Shown in pieces: positions 7,653 to 15,292 of a stretch of DNA of 64,000 nt. Every line of letters starts with the position of its first letter. Within the stretch, counting starts at the first letter, position 1. Below the pieces are notes generated by a model, which worked only from the letters and a program-made list of their open reading frames with translations, did not search any database and was not told the origin of the DNA. A program made the translations under genes and the position numbers. This DNA comes from Pararhizobium capsulatum DSM 1112 (GTDB lineage: Bacteria; Pseudomonadota; Alphaproteobacteria; Rhizobiales; Rhizobiaceae): the NCBI RefSeq assembly GCF_030814475.1, contig NZ_JAUSVF010000001.1, positions 951,001 to 1,015,000 of the forward strand. The letters run 5' to 3'.

Positions 7653-8878
7653 AGTTGATCGATCGCATCCTTGGCCGTGAAAAGCGTGCGCCCATTCAAT
7701 CCAACGATCCATATCTTGCGGAATGGTTTGGCCTTACCGGCGGTCTCGGCGGTTATGTCGATCCCGTACGCGCCAGTGGAATCGCCACCGCGCATGCCTG
7801 CATCTCCATCGTGAGCCAGAACCTCGCCGCAACGCCGTTGAACCTCTATCGTCGCACTGACAACGGCGGGCGCGAACGTGAGACCGACCACCCGCTTTAT
7901 GGCGTGCTGCACGATGTGGCGAATCCGACCATGACGGCATACGAGGCGCGTGAGGCTTTGGTGGCTTCGGTGATGATCGCCGGCAACGCCTTCGCCCGTC
8001 TTGAATGGAACGGACGCGGGCAGGTTTCGGCTCTTTATCCCCTCGATCCGGGCCAGGTTGCCGTCGAGCGGCTGGAGAGCGGCCGCCTTCGTTATCGTGT
8101 TTCCAGCGACCGGGGCGGCGTTCGCGTTTACCTACAGGAAGAAATCCTGCATCTGCGCTATCGTCTCGCCCGTGACGGCGTAATGGGCCTTTCACCGATC
8201 CAGATTGCCCGCGAGACGTTCAGCCTTGCGCTCACACAGCAGGAGACGGCCGCCAAGCAGGCATCGAAAAGCTTTCTACCGGAAGGTGCGCTGATATTCC
8301 CCAACGTGATTGGCAAGGATCAGCGCCAGTCCGTTCTCGACAGGATGGAAGCCAAGGTAAACTCCGATCTCTCGACGCGCGGCATTCTCGTGCTCGACGG
8401 CGGGACCGACTGGAAGTCCTTCTCCTTCAGTTCGAAGGATGCCGAATTTCTCGAGAGCCGGAAGCTCACCAATCTGGATATCTGCCGCATCTGGGGCGTG
8501 CCGCCGACCGTGGCAGGTATCACCGACAACGCGACCTATTCGAACAGCGATCAGGAGAGCCGCGCTCTCGTCGTACGGTGCCTGGCTCCCATGGCGCGTC
8601 GAATCGAACAGGCCATGAATGCCTCGCTGCTGACCGTACAGAGCGGCAAGACGCTCTTCATCGAGCACGACCTGGCGGGCCTGCTGCGCGGCGACCTGAA
8701 GGCCCGCTATGATGCCTACAGTGTAGGCCGGAACGGCGGCTGGCTGTCGGTCAACGAAATTCGCGGCTGGGAAAACATGCCGATGATTAACGGTGGCAAC
8801 GAATATCTCTCGCCGTTGAACATGACCGAGGCCGGAAACCGCCAGGCGGACCCGTTGAACAATGAAGAGGACCCGTGA
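7649..8878 (+). CDS. Phage portal protein, HK97 family
   Basis: The 409-residue portal forms the dodecameric DNA channel at one head vertex and docks the terminase. Typical segments are VRASGIATAHACISIVSQNLAATPLNLYR near the N-terminus, the HPLYGVLHDVANPTMTAYE region, the crown/stem part around LTNLDICRIWGVPP and the DRGGVRVYLQEEILHLRY strand region. Length and frame are normal. The start overlaps the protease stop (ATGA) and the stop overlaps the next ATG by one base. Confidence 0.95.
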   Translation: MKLIDRILGREKRAPIQSNDPYLAEWFGLTGGLGGYVDPVRASGIATAHACISIVSQNLAATPLNLYRRTDNGGRERETDHPLYGVLHDVANPTMTAYEAREALVASVMIAGNAFARLEWNGRGQVSALYPLDPGQVAVERLESGRLRYRVSSDRGGVRVYLQEEILHLRYRLARDGVMGLSPIQIARETFSLALTQQETAAKQASKSFLPEGALIFPNVIGKDQRQSVLDRMEAKVNSDLSTRGILVLDGGTDWKSFSFSSKDAEFLESRKLTNLDICRIWGVPPTVAGITDNATYSNSDQESRALVVRCLAPMARRIEQAMNASLLTVQSGKTLFIEHDLAGLLRGDLKARYDAYSVGRNGGWLSVNEIRGWENMPMINGGNEYLSPLNMTEAGNRQADPLNNEEDP

Positions 8879-9102
8879 TGGCAACCCGGAAGGCCGCAAT
8901 CAAGCAGTCTGACGCAACACGACTTCTCAAGGCGGCGAAGGCGGCTGGTTTCGAACGCGCGCGCTTCTCCACCACAATGGACGGCGGAATCGTGTTCGAC
9001 GTGTTTGGCGGCGGCGAACCGGATACCAGCGCAACGGAGGCGGCGACGTCGCCTTTCGAGAAATGGAAGACAGAAAATGCGAACAAAGCTAAGCGGAATT
9101 AA
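8878..9102 (+). CDS. Small hypothetical head-operon protein
   Basis: A 74-residue basic protein (MATRKAAIKQSDATRLLKAAKAAGFERARFS...) ending in FEKWKTENANKAKRN. The ATG overlaps the portal stop by one base (TGATG), and the integrase start lies inside its 3' end. The FERARFSTTMDGGIVFDV segment resembles short proteins found next to integrases in rhizobial elements; no function is known. A role in excision control would fit the position but is not shown by the sequence. Confidence 0.6.
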   Translation: MATRKAAIKQSDATRLLKAAKAAGFERARFSTTMDGGIVFDVFGGGEPDTSATEAATSPFEKWKTENANKAKRN

Positions 9103-10165
9103 CACGGTCAAACGCACGCTCGCGAGCGGAGACGTCGCAACGTATTACTATCATCGCGCCACCGGAGCGAGACTTGACGGCGATCCGGGATCGCCGGAAT
9201 TCATGGCCGCGATCGCCAAGGCTCTGGAGAAGGCCCGTAAGCGTGACACTGGAACGCTCGCGGGCCTCATGCGTGAGTTCGAGGAAACGAAGCAGTGGCG
9301 GAAACTCGCGACCTCCACCCGCTCGGAGTATCGCCGCGTCTTCAAATTCTGGGAGGATACCTACGGCACGTGTCCTCATGCCGCGCTTGAAGACAAGGCG
9401 TTCCGTCGCGACGTCATCAAGTGGCATGACCAGTATTCGGAAGAAAAGCCTCGTGAATCCGATAATCGCGTAACGATCTTGGCGCGCGTGCTCTCATGGG
9501 CGGCGAAAGATGGTCCCTTGAAGGTGAACGTCCTCGACGGTTTCGAGCGCGCCTATCAAAGCGACCGCTCGGAAATGATCTGGCTTCCGGACCACGTGGA
9601 CGCCTTCATGGCCGTGGCGAGCCCGGAGATGCAGCTCGCCCTCGTTCTGGCACTTCACACCGGGCAGCGGCAGGGCGATATCCTGAAGCTTCCCTGGAGC
9701 GCTTACAACGGTACGCACATCGTCCTTCGTCAGGGAAAGGCCCGACGTGGAAAGCTTGAAGGCCGCCTGATCCCGATCAAATGCACGAGCGCCCTCAAGG
9801 CGACGCTTGACGGCCTCCAGAAGCGTTCGCCGTTGATCCTGACCACCAAGACCGGCCGCGCCTTCCAGAAGCGCTACTTCGCGCAGTTATGGGAAGAAAC
9901 GTGCAAGCAAGCCGGGATCACCGACCTGCACTTCCACGACATTCGCGGCACGACTGTGACGCTGCTCTTTCAAGCTCAATGCAATCTTGGGGAAATCGTC
10001 TCGATCACCGGCCACTCTCTCAAGCGCGCGCAGGACATTCTGGACAAGTATCTGGCACGCACCAGCACCATGGCTGACAACGCCATTGCCAAATTCGAGA
10101 ACGTTTTGGAAACCGATTTTGCAAAACGGCCTGCAAAACAGGAGAGTTCAAATGAAGCAGAATGA
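9077..10165 (+). CDS. Tyrosine recombinase / integrase
   Basis: The 362-residue phage-type integrase that should insert the element into the adjacent tRNA gene. The catalytic set is visible: Arg in HTGQRQGDIL (about residue 198), His-x-x-Arg in HFHDIRGTTV (about 287-290), His in ITGHSLKRA (about 313) and the nucleophile Tyr in DILDKYLART (about 325). The N-terminal core-binding domain covers about residues 55-160. The ATG at 9077 lies 26 bp inside the previous gene, so integrase translation is tied to the head operon, which is unusual. Its 3' end is 21 bp from the tRNA. Confidence 0.93.
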   Translation: MRTKLSGINTVKRTLASGDVATYYYHRATGARLDGDPGSPEFMAAIAKALEKARKRDTGTLAGLMREFEETKQWRKLATSTRSEYRRVFKFWEDTYGTCPHAALEDKAFRRDVIKWHDQYSEEKPRESDNRVTILARVLSWAAKDGPLKVNVLDGFERAYQSDRSEMIWLPDHVDAFMAVASPEMQLALVLALHTGQRQGDILKLPWSAYNGTHIVLRQGKARRGKLEGRLIPIKCTSALKATLDGLQKRSPLILTTKTGRAFQKRYFAQLWEETCKQAGITDLHFHDIRGTTVTLLFQAQCNLGEIVSITGHSLKRAQDILDKYLARTSTMADNAIAKFENVLETDFAKRPAKQESSNEAE

Positions 10166-10186
10166 TTGTAAGGCGTTGAAGGTAAA

Positions 10187-10263
10187 TGGCGCACCCGGAA
10201 CGATTCGAACGTCCGACCCCCAGATTCGTAGTCTGGTGCTCTATCCAGCTGAGCTACGGGTGC
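10187..10263 (-). tRNA. tRNA-Arg (anticodon ACG)
   Basis: A complete cloverleaf on the minus strand. The acceptor stem GCACCCG pairs with CGGGTGC, the anticodon stem is CCAGA/TCTGG with loop CTACGAA (anticodon ACG), and the T arm carries TTCGAAT. The 3' CCA is encoded (TGG at 10187-10189 on the plus strand). The ACG anticodon is read as ICG in bacteria and decodes CGU/CGC/CGA. The 3' half faces the integrase and is the expected attachment site of the element. Confidence 0.97.
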
Positions 10264-10469
10264 ATGTCGCTGCGGCGTCAACCGCTTGCGTGGCGATCCT
10301 CTAAAACGTCCAGTCTGGGATTGCAAGCGAATTTCCGAAGAAATTTTGCTTTTCGACTGTAAAACAGAATTATCGCTTTGAAAGTTCATCGAAATTCTCT
10401 GCAGCAGCGATCCGGGGCGGCGTCACCTCGCTGTGGCATTCCGTTCACATGAAGAGAAACAGGATCTGT

Positions 10470-11948
10470 TCAGCGTCTTGCGCGCGAGCGGAAGACATCG
10501 AGTGGTACGGCCCGATCCGGAAGTTCGATCTCGAACAGCGTCCCCGGCGAAGGCTTTTCAACGAGCGCGATCCTTCCGCCATGGGCAACGACAAGCTCGC
10601 GCGCGATCGCAAGGCCGAGGCCGGTTCCGCCGGAGCGCGCCGAACCGCGGAAGGCGGAGAACAGGTTCTCCCGTGCTTTCTGCGGCATGCCTGGCCCTGT
10701 ATCATCGACGCTGATGGAAACGACGCTGCCGGTGCGCACGGCCGAGACGGTCACGATACGTGGCCCTTCGTTTTCCGTATCGTTCATCAGCGCCTGCACG
10801 GCATTCCTGCAGATATTGTGCACGACGCGGAAAAGTTGCTCGCTGTCTGCATCGACCTGCAGGTCCTCGGGAATCTGCAGCCTGAAATCGATGCCGGAGG
10901 CGGGATCTATGGCGAGAATCTCGGCGACGTCGCTCACAAGAGGACGAAGCGCCAGAAAACGTCGATGCGGCTCCTGCTCGGTTGTTCGGCCATAGGAGAG
11001 GACCTCGGTGGTGTAGCCCACAGCGCGATCGATGGTGCGCAACAGTGTCGGCGCAAACCGTTTGACGATGGGATCATCGACGTCCGAGAGGCGGTCGGAA
11101 ATGAGCTGCGCCGACGACAGGATGTTGCGCATGTCGTGGTTGATCTTCGACACGGCGAGGCCGAGATCCGCAAGGTTCTTCTGGCTTTTCAGGGTCTTTT
11201 GCAGATGCAGCTGCATTGCGGCCAGATGTTGTTCGGCGAGCGACAATTCGTCCCGGCCGGACGAAGCCGCCAATACCCGCGAGGGATCGGACGGATCCGC
11301 AGAAAAGGACTGCATGCTTGCGGTCATCCGCCGGATGGGCGCAATCATGATGCGGTTGATGGCGACAAAAATCAGCGTCGCAGTGAACAGTGACAGGCCG
11401 ATCGACAGGAAGAAGACGTTGCGGGCATAGACCAGCATCGCCTTGTACAAGTTGCGGTCGGACATCACCAGCTCGATGGTTGCGTCGCTTTCGCCAAGCG
11501 GCCCGTAGACGCGGATGATCTTGTTTCCACCGAAGAGCAGCGTATCAAAGGCGTCGCGGATAGCCTCGACGGGCATGACGGCGGAGAGATCGTATTTCGC
11601 GTCGACTTCCGGTGGCATGTCGACAGCTGCGATCAGGCGCGATTCTTCCTTGCGGCGCAGGACGATGGCCTTGGTATCCGTCGCCATCAATGTTTCGTCC
11701 TGCAGAGGTCGTGGAAGTTCGATGTTTTCCAGGCCGTCCACGACAACGCCGGCCGCGGCTGCCGTGTTCAGCCGGTCCTGCAGCCAGCGTACACGCATAT
11801 TGGCGACGGAGGGGACGAAGATCAGAATTTCAGCCAGCATGACCGAGACGATCGTCAGCAGCAGAAGCTTGCCGGAAAGACCTCGCAAGACGCCGACCCT
11901 CTGCTGTGGAGGATCGCCGGATCCTGTTGCTGGTACTGGCCTTGTCAT
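10470..11948 (-). CDS. Sensor histidine kinase (membrane)
   Basis: A 492-residue two-component sensor. Two membrane segments (about residues 27-48 and 177-200) flank a periplasmic domain; a HAMP-like linker follows. The DHp helix has the phospho-acceptor His in KINHDMRNIL (about 271). The ATPase domain shows the N box (VVHNICRNAVQAL), G1 (DDTGPGMP) and G2 (GGTGLGLAIA). No cognate response regulator is adjacent; the chemoreceptor upstream is on the same strand, 266 bp away. The signal sensed is unknown. The 206 bp between the tRNA and this gene's stop hold nothing else recognised. Confidence 0.9.
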   Translation of the reverse strand: MTRPVPATGSGDPPQQRVGVLRGLSGKLLLLTIVSVMLAEILIFVPSVANMRVRWLQDRLNTAAAAGVVVDGLENIELPRPLQDETLMATDTKAIVLRRKEESRLIAAVDMPPEVDAKYDLSAVMPVEAIRDAFDTLLFGGNKIIRVYGPLGESDATIELVMSDRNLYKAMLVYARNVFFLSIGLSLFTATLIFVAINRIMIAPIRRMTASMQSFSADPSDPSRVLAASSGRDELSLAEQHLAAMQLHLQKTLKSQKNLADLGLAVSKINHDMRNILSSAQLISDRLSDVDDPIVKRFAPTLLRTIDRAVGYTTEVLSYGRTTEQEPHRRFLALRPLVSDVAEILAIDPASGIDFRLQIPEDLQVDADSEQLFRVVHNICRNAVQALMNDTENEGPRIVTVSAVRTGSVVSISVDDTGPGMPQKARENLFSAFRGSARSGGTGLGLAIARELVVAHGGRIALVEKPSPGTLFEIELPDRAVPLDVFRSRARR

Positions 11949-12160
11949 CGTCGCTCGGTTCCGCGCTGATTCAACTCACGCTGCTGCATAACCTATACGG
12001 CAAATCTGCGCGTGTGGTTTTGTAATGCCACGGTATATTAGAAGAGGCGGTTTGATTTTCCAATGCGCGCCAGCGGGAAACCGTATGCGACATCAAAGCG
12101 CTAGCCGGAAAACGGTTGAATCCCGGCTTGTTCCGCATGCCAAAATATCTGCAGAAACGA

Positions 12161-12188
12161 AAATCCCGCGGCCGGGGCCGCGGGATTT
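12161..12188 (-). terminator. Strong hairpin downstream of the chemoreceptor gene
   Basis: A perfect 13-bp stem (AAATCCCGCGGCC with GGCCGCGGGATTT) with a 2-base centre, 27 bp after the chemoreceptor stop on the minus strand. The A/T ends give it a short U-tract on either strand. Likely a Rho-independent terminator. Confidence 0.75.
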
Positions 12189-12214
12189 GAAGCATAAGGC
12201 AGGTGCTGGAAGGA

Positions 12215-14221
12215 TCAGAATTCTTCCCAGTTGTCCTTGGCAATAGCGGCGTTTTCAGAGCCGCCGCCAAAGGCGCGGGCGACTGAGCCCATCATGCGCC
12301 GTGCCGGCGATGCCACCGGGCGGGCCGTATCGCGGGCAATGGCGGGAGCGGACATCTGACGGCCATCATCCAGCTTGAAGTGCGAGATGAGGTGCGCCAG
12401 GCTGTCGGCTTCGCTCGAAAGCTTGTGGGTCGCGGCATTGGCCTCTTCGACCATGGCTGCGTTCTGCTGGGTAACCTGATCCATCTGGTTGACGGCGGTC
12501 GAGACTTCGCCGAGCCCGGTCGATTGCTCGCGGGCGGCCGTGGCGATCGAATGGATGTGGTCGTTGATCTTCAGGACGCGGCTTTCGATCTGGCCGAGCA
12601 CTTCGCCGGTTTCCTGTACCAGCTTTACGCCGGTTGCGACTTCCGAGCCCGATTTGCTGATCAGGGCCTTGATGTCCTTGGCAGCGCTTGCCGCACGCTG
12701 GGCAAGCTCCCGAACTTCCTGTGCCACGACGGCAAAGCCCTTGCCGGCATCACCTGCGCGGGCGGCTTCGACACCGGCGTTGAGCGCAAGCAGGTTGGTC
12801 TGGAAGGCGATCTCGTCGATGACGTTGGTGATCTGGCCGATTTCGCTGGAGGCCTGCTCGATGCGGCCCATGGCATCGACGGCGTTGCGCACGACGGCTG
12901 CTGATTGAGCAGCACTCTGCTTGGCCTCGGTGACCATTACGGTTGCTTCCTGGGCGCGTTCCGTCGAGTTGCGTACGGCAGCGGTGATTTCCTCGAGCGC
13001 TGCGGACGTTTCCTCGAGCGCAGCTGCCTGCTGTTCGGTACGCTTGGACAGGTCGTCGGTTGCCGAACGCAGTTCGGAGGAGTTGCCGTTGATGCTGTCT
13101 GTGGTGGCGCGAACCTCGCGCATGGTCTTTTGCAGGATCGCAAAGGTGTCGTTGACATTGCGCTGCAGTTCCGCGAAGGCGCCCTGGAACTGGCCGTTCA
13201 TGGCCTGGGTCAGGTCGCCGACGGAGAGGCTGGCGATGACACGGCGGGTTTCGTTGACGCCGGTATCGACGCTGCCGACCAGCTCGTTGACGCTGCCGGC
13301 AAAGCGATTGAGATCGGCGTTGCCGTAGTCCTTGTTGATGCGGTGTGTAAAGTCACCGGCAGCAGCAGCCGAAACGACCGTTGCGATGCTCGACTGAAGA
13401 TCGGCGCTTTTTTCGCGCAGCGCGCTTTCCTGGGCGTTCAGTTCGCGCACGGCCAGGCCGTTGCGTTTGAAGACCTCCACGGCACCGGCCATTACGCCGA
13501 TTTCGTCCTTGCGGCCCGAGAAGGGTACGGCTGCGTCGAGATCGCCGGAGGCAAGGCTCTTCATGGAGTCCGTCAGTTCGAGGATCGGGCGGCTGAGCTG
13601 ATTGGTGCCGATGTAGAAGGCGGTGCCGACGCCGATGGCAAGGCCAATGCCTGCCGTTAGCAATACGAGCACGATCATCTTGCCTTCGATGCCATTGATT
13701 TCCGCCTGGATTGCATCCAGCGCGGCAAGGTCGGTTGCGACCACGTCATCGATCTCAGCCTGGAAGGCCTTGCGGTTGGCGCGGTTTGCGTCGTTGTTGC
13801 CCTGCTCGTTTGCAGCCTTCGGCGAGACTTCCTGGCTGAGGCGTGCCGTTTCGGAGCGGAAGGTGCGGAACTCGGCGGCTTTGCTCACAACGGCATCGAA
13901 CGCGGCAATCTGCTCGGCCGGAACCAGCGGGCGCCAATCCGTCAGAAGTACATCAATCTTGTCGAGGCTCTTCGCAATGCCCTCGGCGAAGGGAACGGCC
14001 TTTTCGGCAGTCGGGGCGGCGTAGATGCCGCGGGCATCCATCACCACCGCTGTCACGAGGCGGTTCAGGTGTTCGCCGTTGAAGGCACGATCCGATGCCA
14101 CGTCAAATTTCTCAAGTTCTGAATTGTATTGCTTGACGACCGTAAGCGCGATGCCTGTCACCATGAGGGTGATCATGCTCATGATGCCGACGATCAAATA
14201 AATCTTGCCACGAATTTTCAT
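12215..14221 (-). CDS. Methyl-accepting chemotaxis protein
   Basis: A 668-residue transmembrane chemoreceptor. TM1 is at about residues 7-27 and TM2 at about 185-207, enclosing a helical four-helix-bundle sensor domain. HAMP follows TM2 (RPILELTDSMKSLASGDLD), with a second HAMP-like unit after it. The cytoplasmic signalling tip is conserved (EIAFQTNLLALNAGVEAARA). The protein ends in NWEEF, a pentapeptide of the kind that tethers the CheR methyltransferase, so this receptor is probably methylated efficiently and may help adapt others. Ligand unknown. Confidence 0.93.
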   Translation of the reverse strand: MKIRGKIYLIVGIMSMITLMVTGIALTVVKQYNSELEKFDVASDRAFNGEHLNRLVTAVVMDARGIYAAPTAEKAVPFAEGIAKSLDKIDVLLTDWRPLVPAEQIAAFDAVVSKAAEFRTFRSETARLSQEVSPKAANEQGNNDANRANRKAFQAEIDDVVATDLAALDAIQAEINGIEGKMIVLVLLTAGIGLAIGVGTAFYIGTNQLSRPILELTDSMKSLASGDLDAAVPFSGRKDEIGVMAGAVEVFKRNGLAVRELNAQESALREKSADLQSSIATVVSAAAAGDFTHRINKDYGNADLNRFAGSVNELVGSVDTGVNETRRVIASLSVGDLTQAMNGQFQGAFAELQRNVNDTFAILQKTMREVRATTDSINGNSSELRSATDDLSKRTEQQAAALEETSAALEEITAAVRNSTERAQEATVMVTEAKQSAAQSAAVVRNAVDAMGRIEQASSEIGQITNVIDEIAFQTNLLALNAGVEAARAGDAGKGFAVVAQEVRELAQRAASAAKDIKALISKSGSEVATGVKLVQETGEVLGQIESRVLKINDHIHSIATAAREQSTGLGEVSTAVNQMDQVTQQNAAMVEEANAATHKLSSEADSLAHLISHFKLDDGRQMSAPAIARDTARPVASPARRMMGSVARAFGGGSENAAIAKDNWEEF

Positions 14222-14633
14222 AATACAGGGTCCTCAATGATGAATGTGACCCTCAAGTTGCTGCTCACGGCTCACACATGACGAGACCCTAGGTCGGCCG
14301 TGGTTAACGAACGTTTTCAAGCATATGGGGCATTCTAGGGATTGGTCGTTAATCAAATCTTGACGAGATTCCGATAGCTCATTCAGGATTTTCAATCCAG
14401 AATTGCAAAGTGTATTAATACCCGCTCATATTCGGTGGTGGCCTTTCCGCGCCAAAACACCGCGAGACGTGCATTTCCTGCTGTTGCGATTGACTTGCGC
14501 GCGGGTTTGCTCTTATAAGCCGCCCACGTCTGGACAAGTCCTCTTGCCCTTGTGGCTAGCCCATGTCCTGACCAAAACGCTCCTTGCTAAGAAGCAAACC
14601 CAAGAAGGGCCGCACACCGCGGTATTAAAATAA
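14222..14633. promoter_or_regulatory. Intergenic region between chemoreceptor and rpmH
   Basis: This 412-bp divergent intergenic region holds the upstream sequence of the chemoreceptor (left side, containing TTAACGAACGTTTTC) and the rpmH promoter (14490-14518). The roughly 115-nt stretch between that promoter and rpmH is a long leader. No ORF of convincing quality was found and no replication-origin signature was recognised. Confidence 0.6.
14490..14518 (+). promoter_or_regulatory. Sigma-70-type promoter of rpmH-rnpA-yidC
   Basis: A -35 hexamer TTGACT (14490-14495) and a -10 hexamer TTATAA (14513-14518) are separated by exactly 17 bp. Both are close to the housekeeping consensus, as expected for a ribosomal-protein operon. 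Transcription should start near 14525, about 110 nt before rpmH. Confidence 0.8.
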
Positions 14634-14771
14634 ATGACGAAGCGTACCTATCAACCGTCCAAGCTTGTTCGCAAGCGCCGTCACGGCTTCCGTGCACGTA
14701 TCGCCACCAAGGGTGGCCGCAAGGTTATCGTTGCCCGTCGGGCACGCGGCCGTAAGCGTCTGTCGGCCTAA
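14634..14771 (+). CDS. rpmH: 50S ribosomal protein L34
   Basis: This very short basic protein (45 residues) reads [18 protein letters not shown] at its start and ends [10 protein letters not shown], the standard L34 sequence. It has one extra residue (Thr2) compared with the common MKRTYQPS start of related bacteria. It is first in the conserved rpmH-rnpA-yidC-engB order. L34 sits in the large ribosomal subunit, bound to 23S rRNA. Confidence 0.97.
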   Translation: MTKRTYQPSKLVRKRRHGFRARIATKGGRKVIVARRARGRKRLSA

Positions 14772-14896
14772 GGCCTGCGGCGCATGAGCGTCCTCCGTTT
14801 CCTCGGACCGGGATACGCCATGCGCGGCTTTTCGGCAGCCTGTCTCGTCAGCCCTTGCGGGTCAAAGGCGGGCGTCGAATTAAAGAGCGTTGGCGC

Positions 14897-15292
14897 ATGA
14901 CGTCTAACGACCACAAGACAACTGCCGGGCGGCTGAAAACCCGCCCGCAGTTCCTCAAAGTCCGCGAAGGCGAAAAGCGCAAAGGTCCGCTGTTCCTTCT
15001 CGAAGTTCTGGATCGCCAGGAGCCGGAGAGCGCACCGCGCGTCGGTTTTACGGTGACCAAGAAACACGGCAATGCCGTTGAGCGCAACCGGATGCGCCGC
15101 CGCCTGAAAGAGGCCGTGCGACTTTCCGCCGGATTTGCAATGAAGCCCGGACACGACTATGTGATTGTCGCCAGACGCGAGCTTTTGACTGCCCCTTTCG
15201 AGCGGCTGACGAAGGGGCTCTGCGACCGCATCGAAAGCAAGCAGAATAATTACGGCCGCCGACCGGCTCCAGGAAAGAATGATGGAAAATAA
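14897..15292 (+). CDS. rnpA: Ribonuclease P protein component
   Basis: The 131-residue basic protein cofactor of RNase P, which with the RNA subunit removes 5' leaders from tRNA precursors. Diagnostic motifs are the N-terminal [17 protein letters not shown], the [26 protein letters not shown] signature (the RNR motif is about residues 66-80) and DYVIVARRE. The ATG at 14897 gives a normal length; a longer in-frame start at 14855 is less likely. It follows rpmH by 125 bp and overlaps yidC by 11 bp. Confidence 0.95.
   Translation: MTSNDHKTTAGRLKTRPQFLKVREGEKRKGPLFLLEVLDRQEPESAPRVGFTVTKKHGNAVERNRMRRRLKEAVRLSAGFAMKPGHDYVIVARRELLTAPFERLTKGLCDRIESKQNNYGRRPAPGKNDGK

Larger units (their letters stand above)
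1..10263. mobile_element. Integrated phage-satellite-like element (left end outside window)
   Basis: Nearly every gene here is phage-type and on the plus strand: replication-type winged-helix protein, HNH nuclease, large terminase, major capsid protein, connector, prohead protease, portal and a tyrosine integrase. The integrase ends 21 bp before the 3' end of a minus-strand tRNA-Arg, the usual arrangement for tRNA-targeting integrases, so the right boundary should lie within the tRNA gene. The other attachment copy is not in the window, so total length is unknown. No tail, tape-measure, baseplate, holin, endolysin or small-terminase gene is visible between 1 and 10165. The gene set fits a capsid-forming chromosomal island better than a complete prophage. 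A decayed prophage that lost its tail genes is the alternative, but the head genes are all intact with tight overlaps. Confidence 0.8.

Noticed and set aside
9976..10389. Open frames across the tRNA-Arg gene on both strands (for example a peptide containing GAPGTIRTSDPQIRS and one with PVAQLDRAPDYESGG)
   Set aside because: These are the well-known spurious peptides produced by translating a tRNA gene; the cloverleaf explains the sequence.
14222..14633. A chromosomal replication origin beside rpmH, as in many other bacteria
   Set aside because: No dnaA gene, no cluster of DnaA boxes and no A/T-rich unwinding region were found; in alphaproteobacteria the origin is usually elsewhere.
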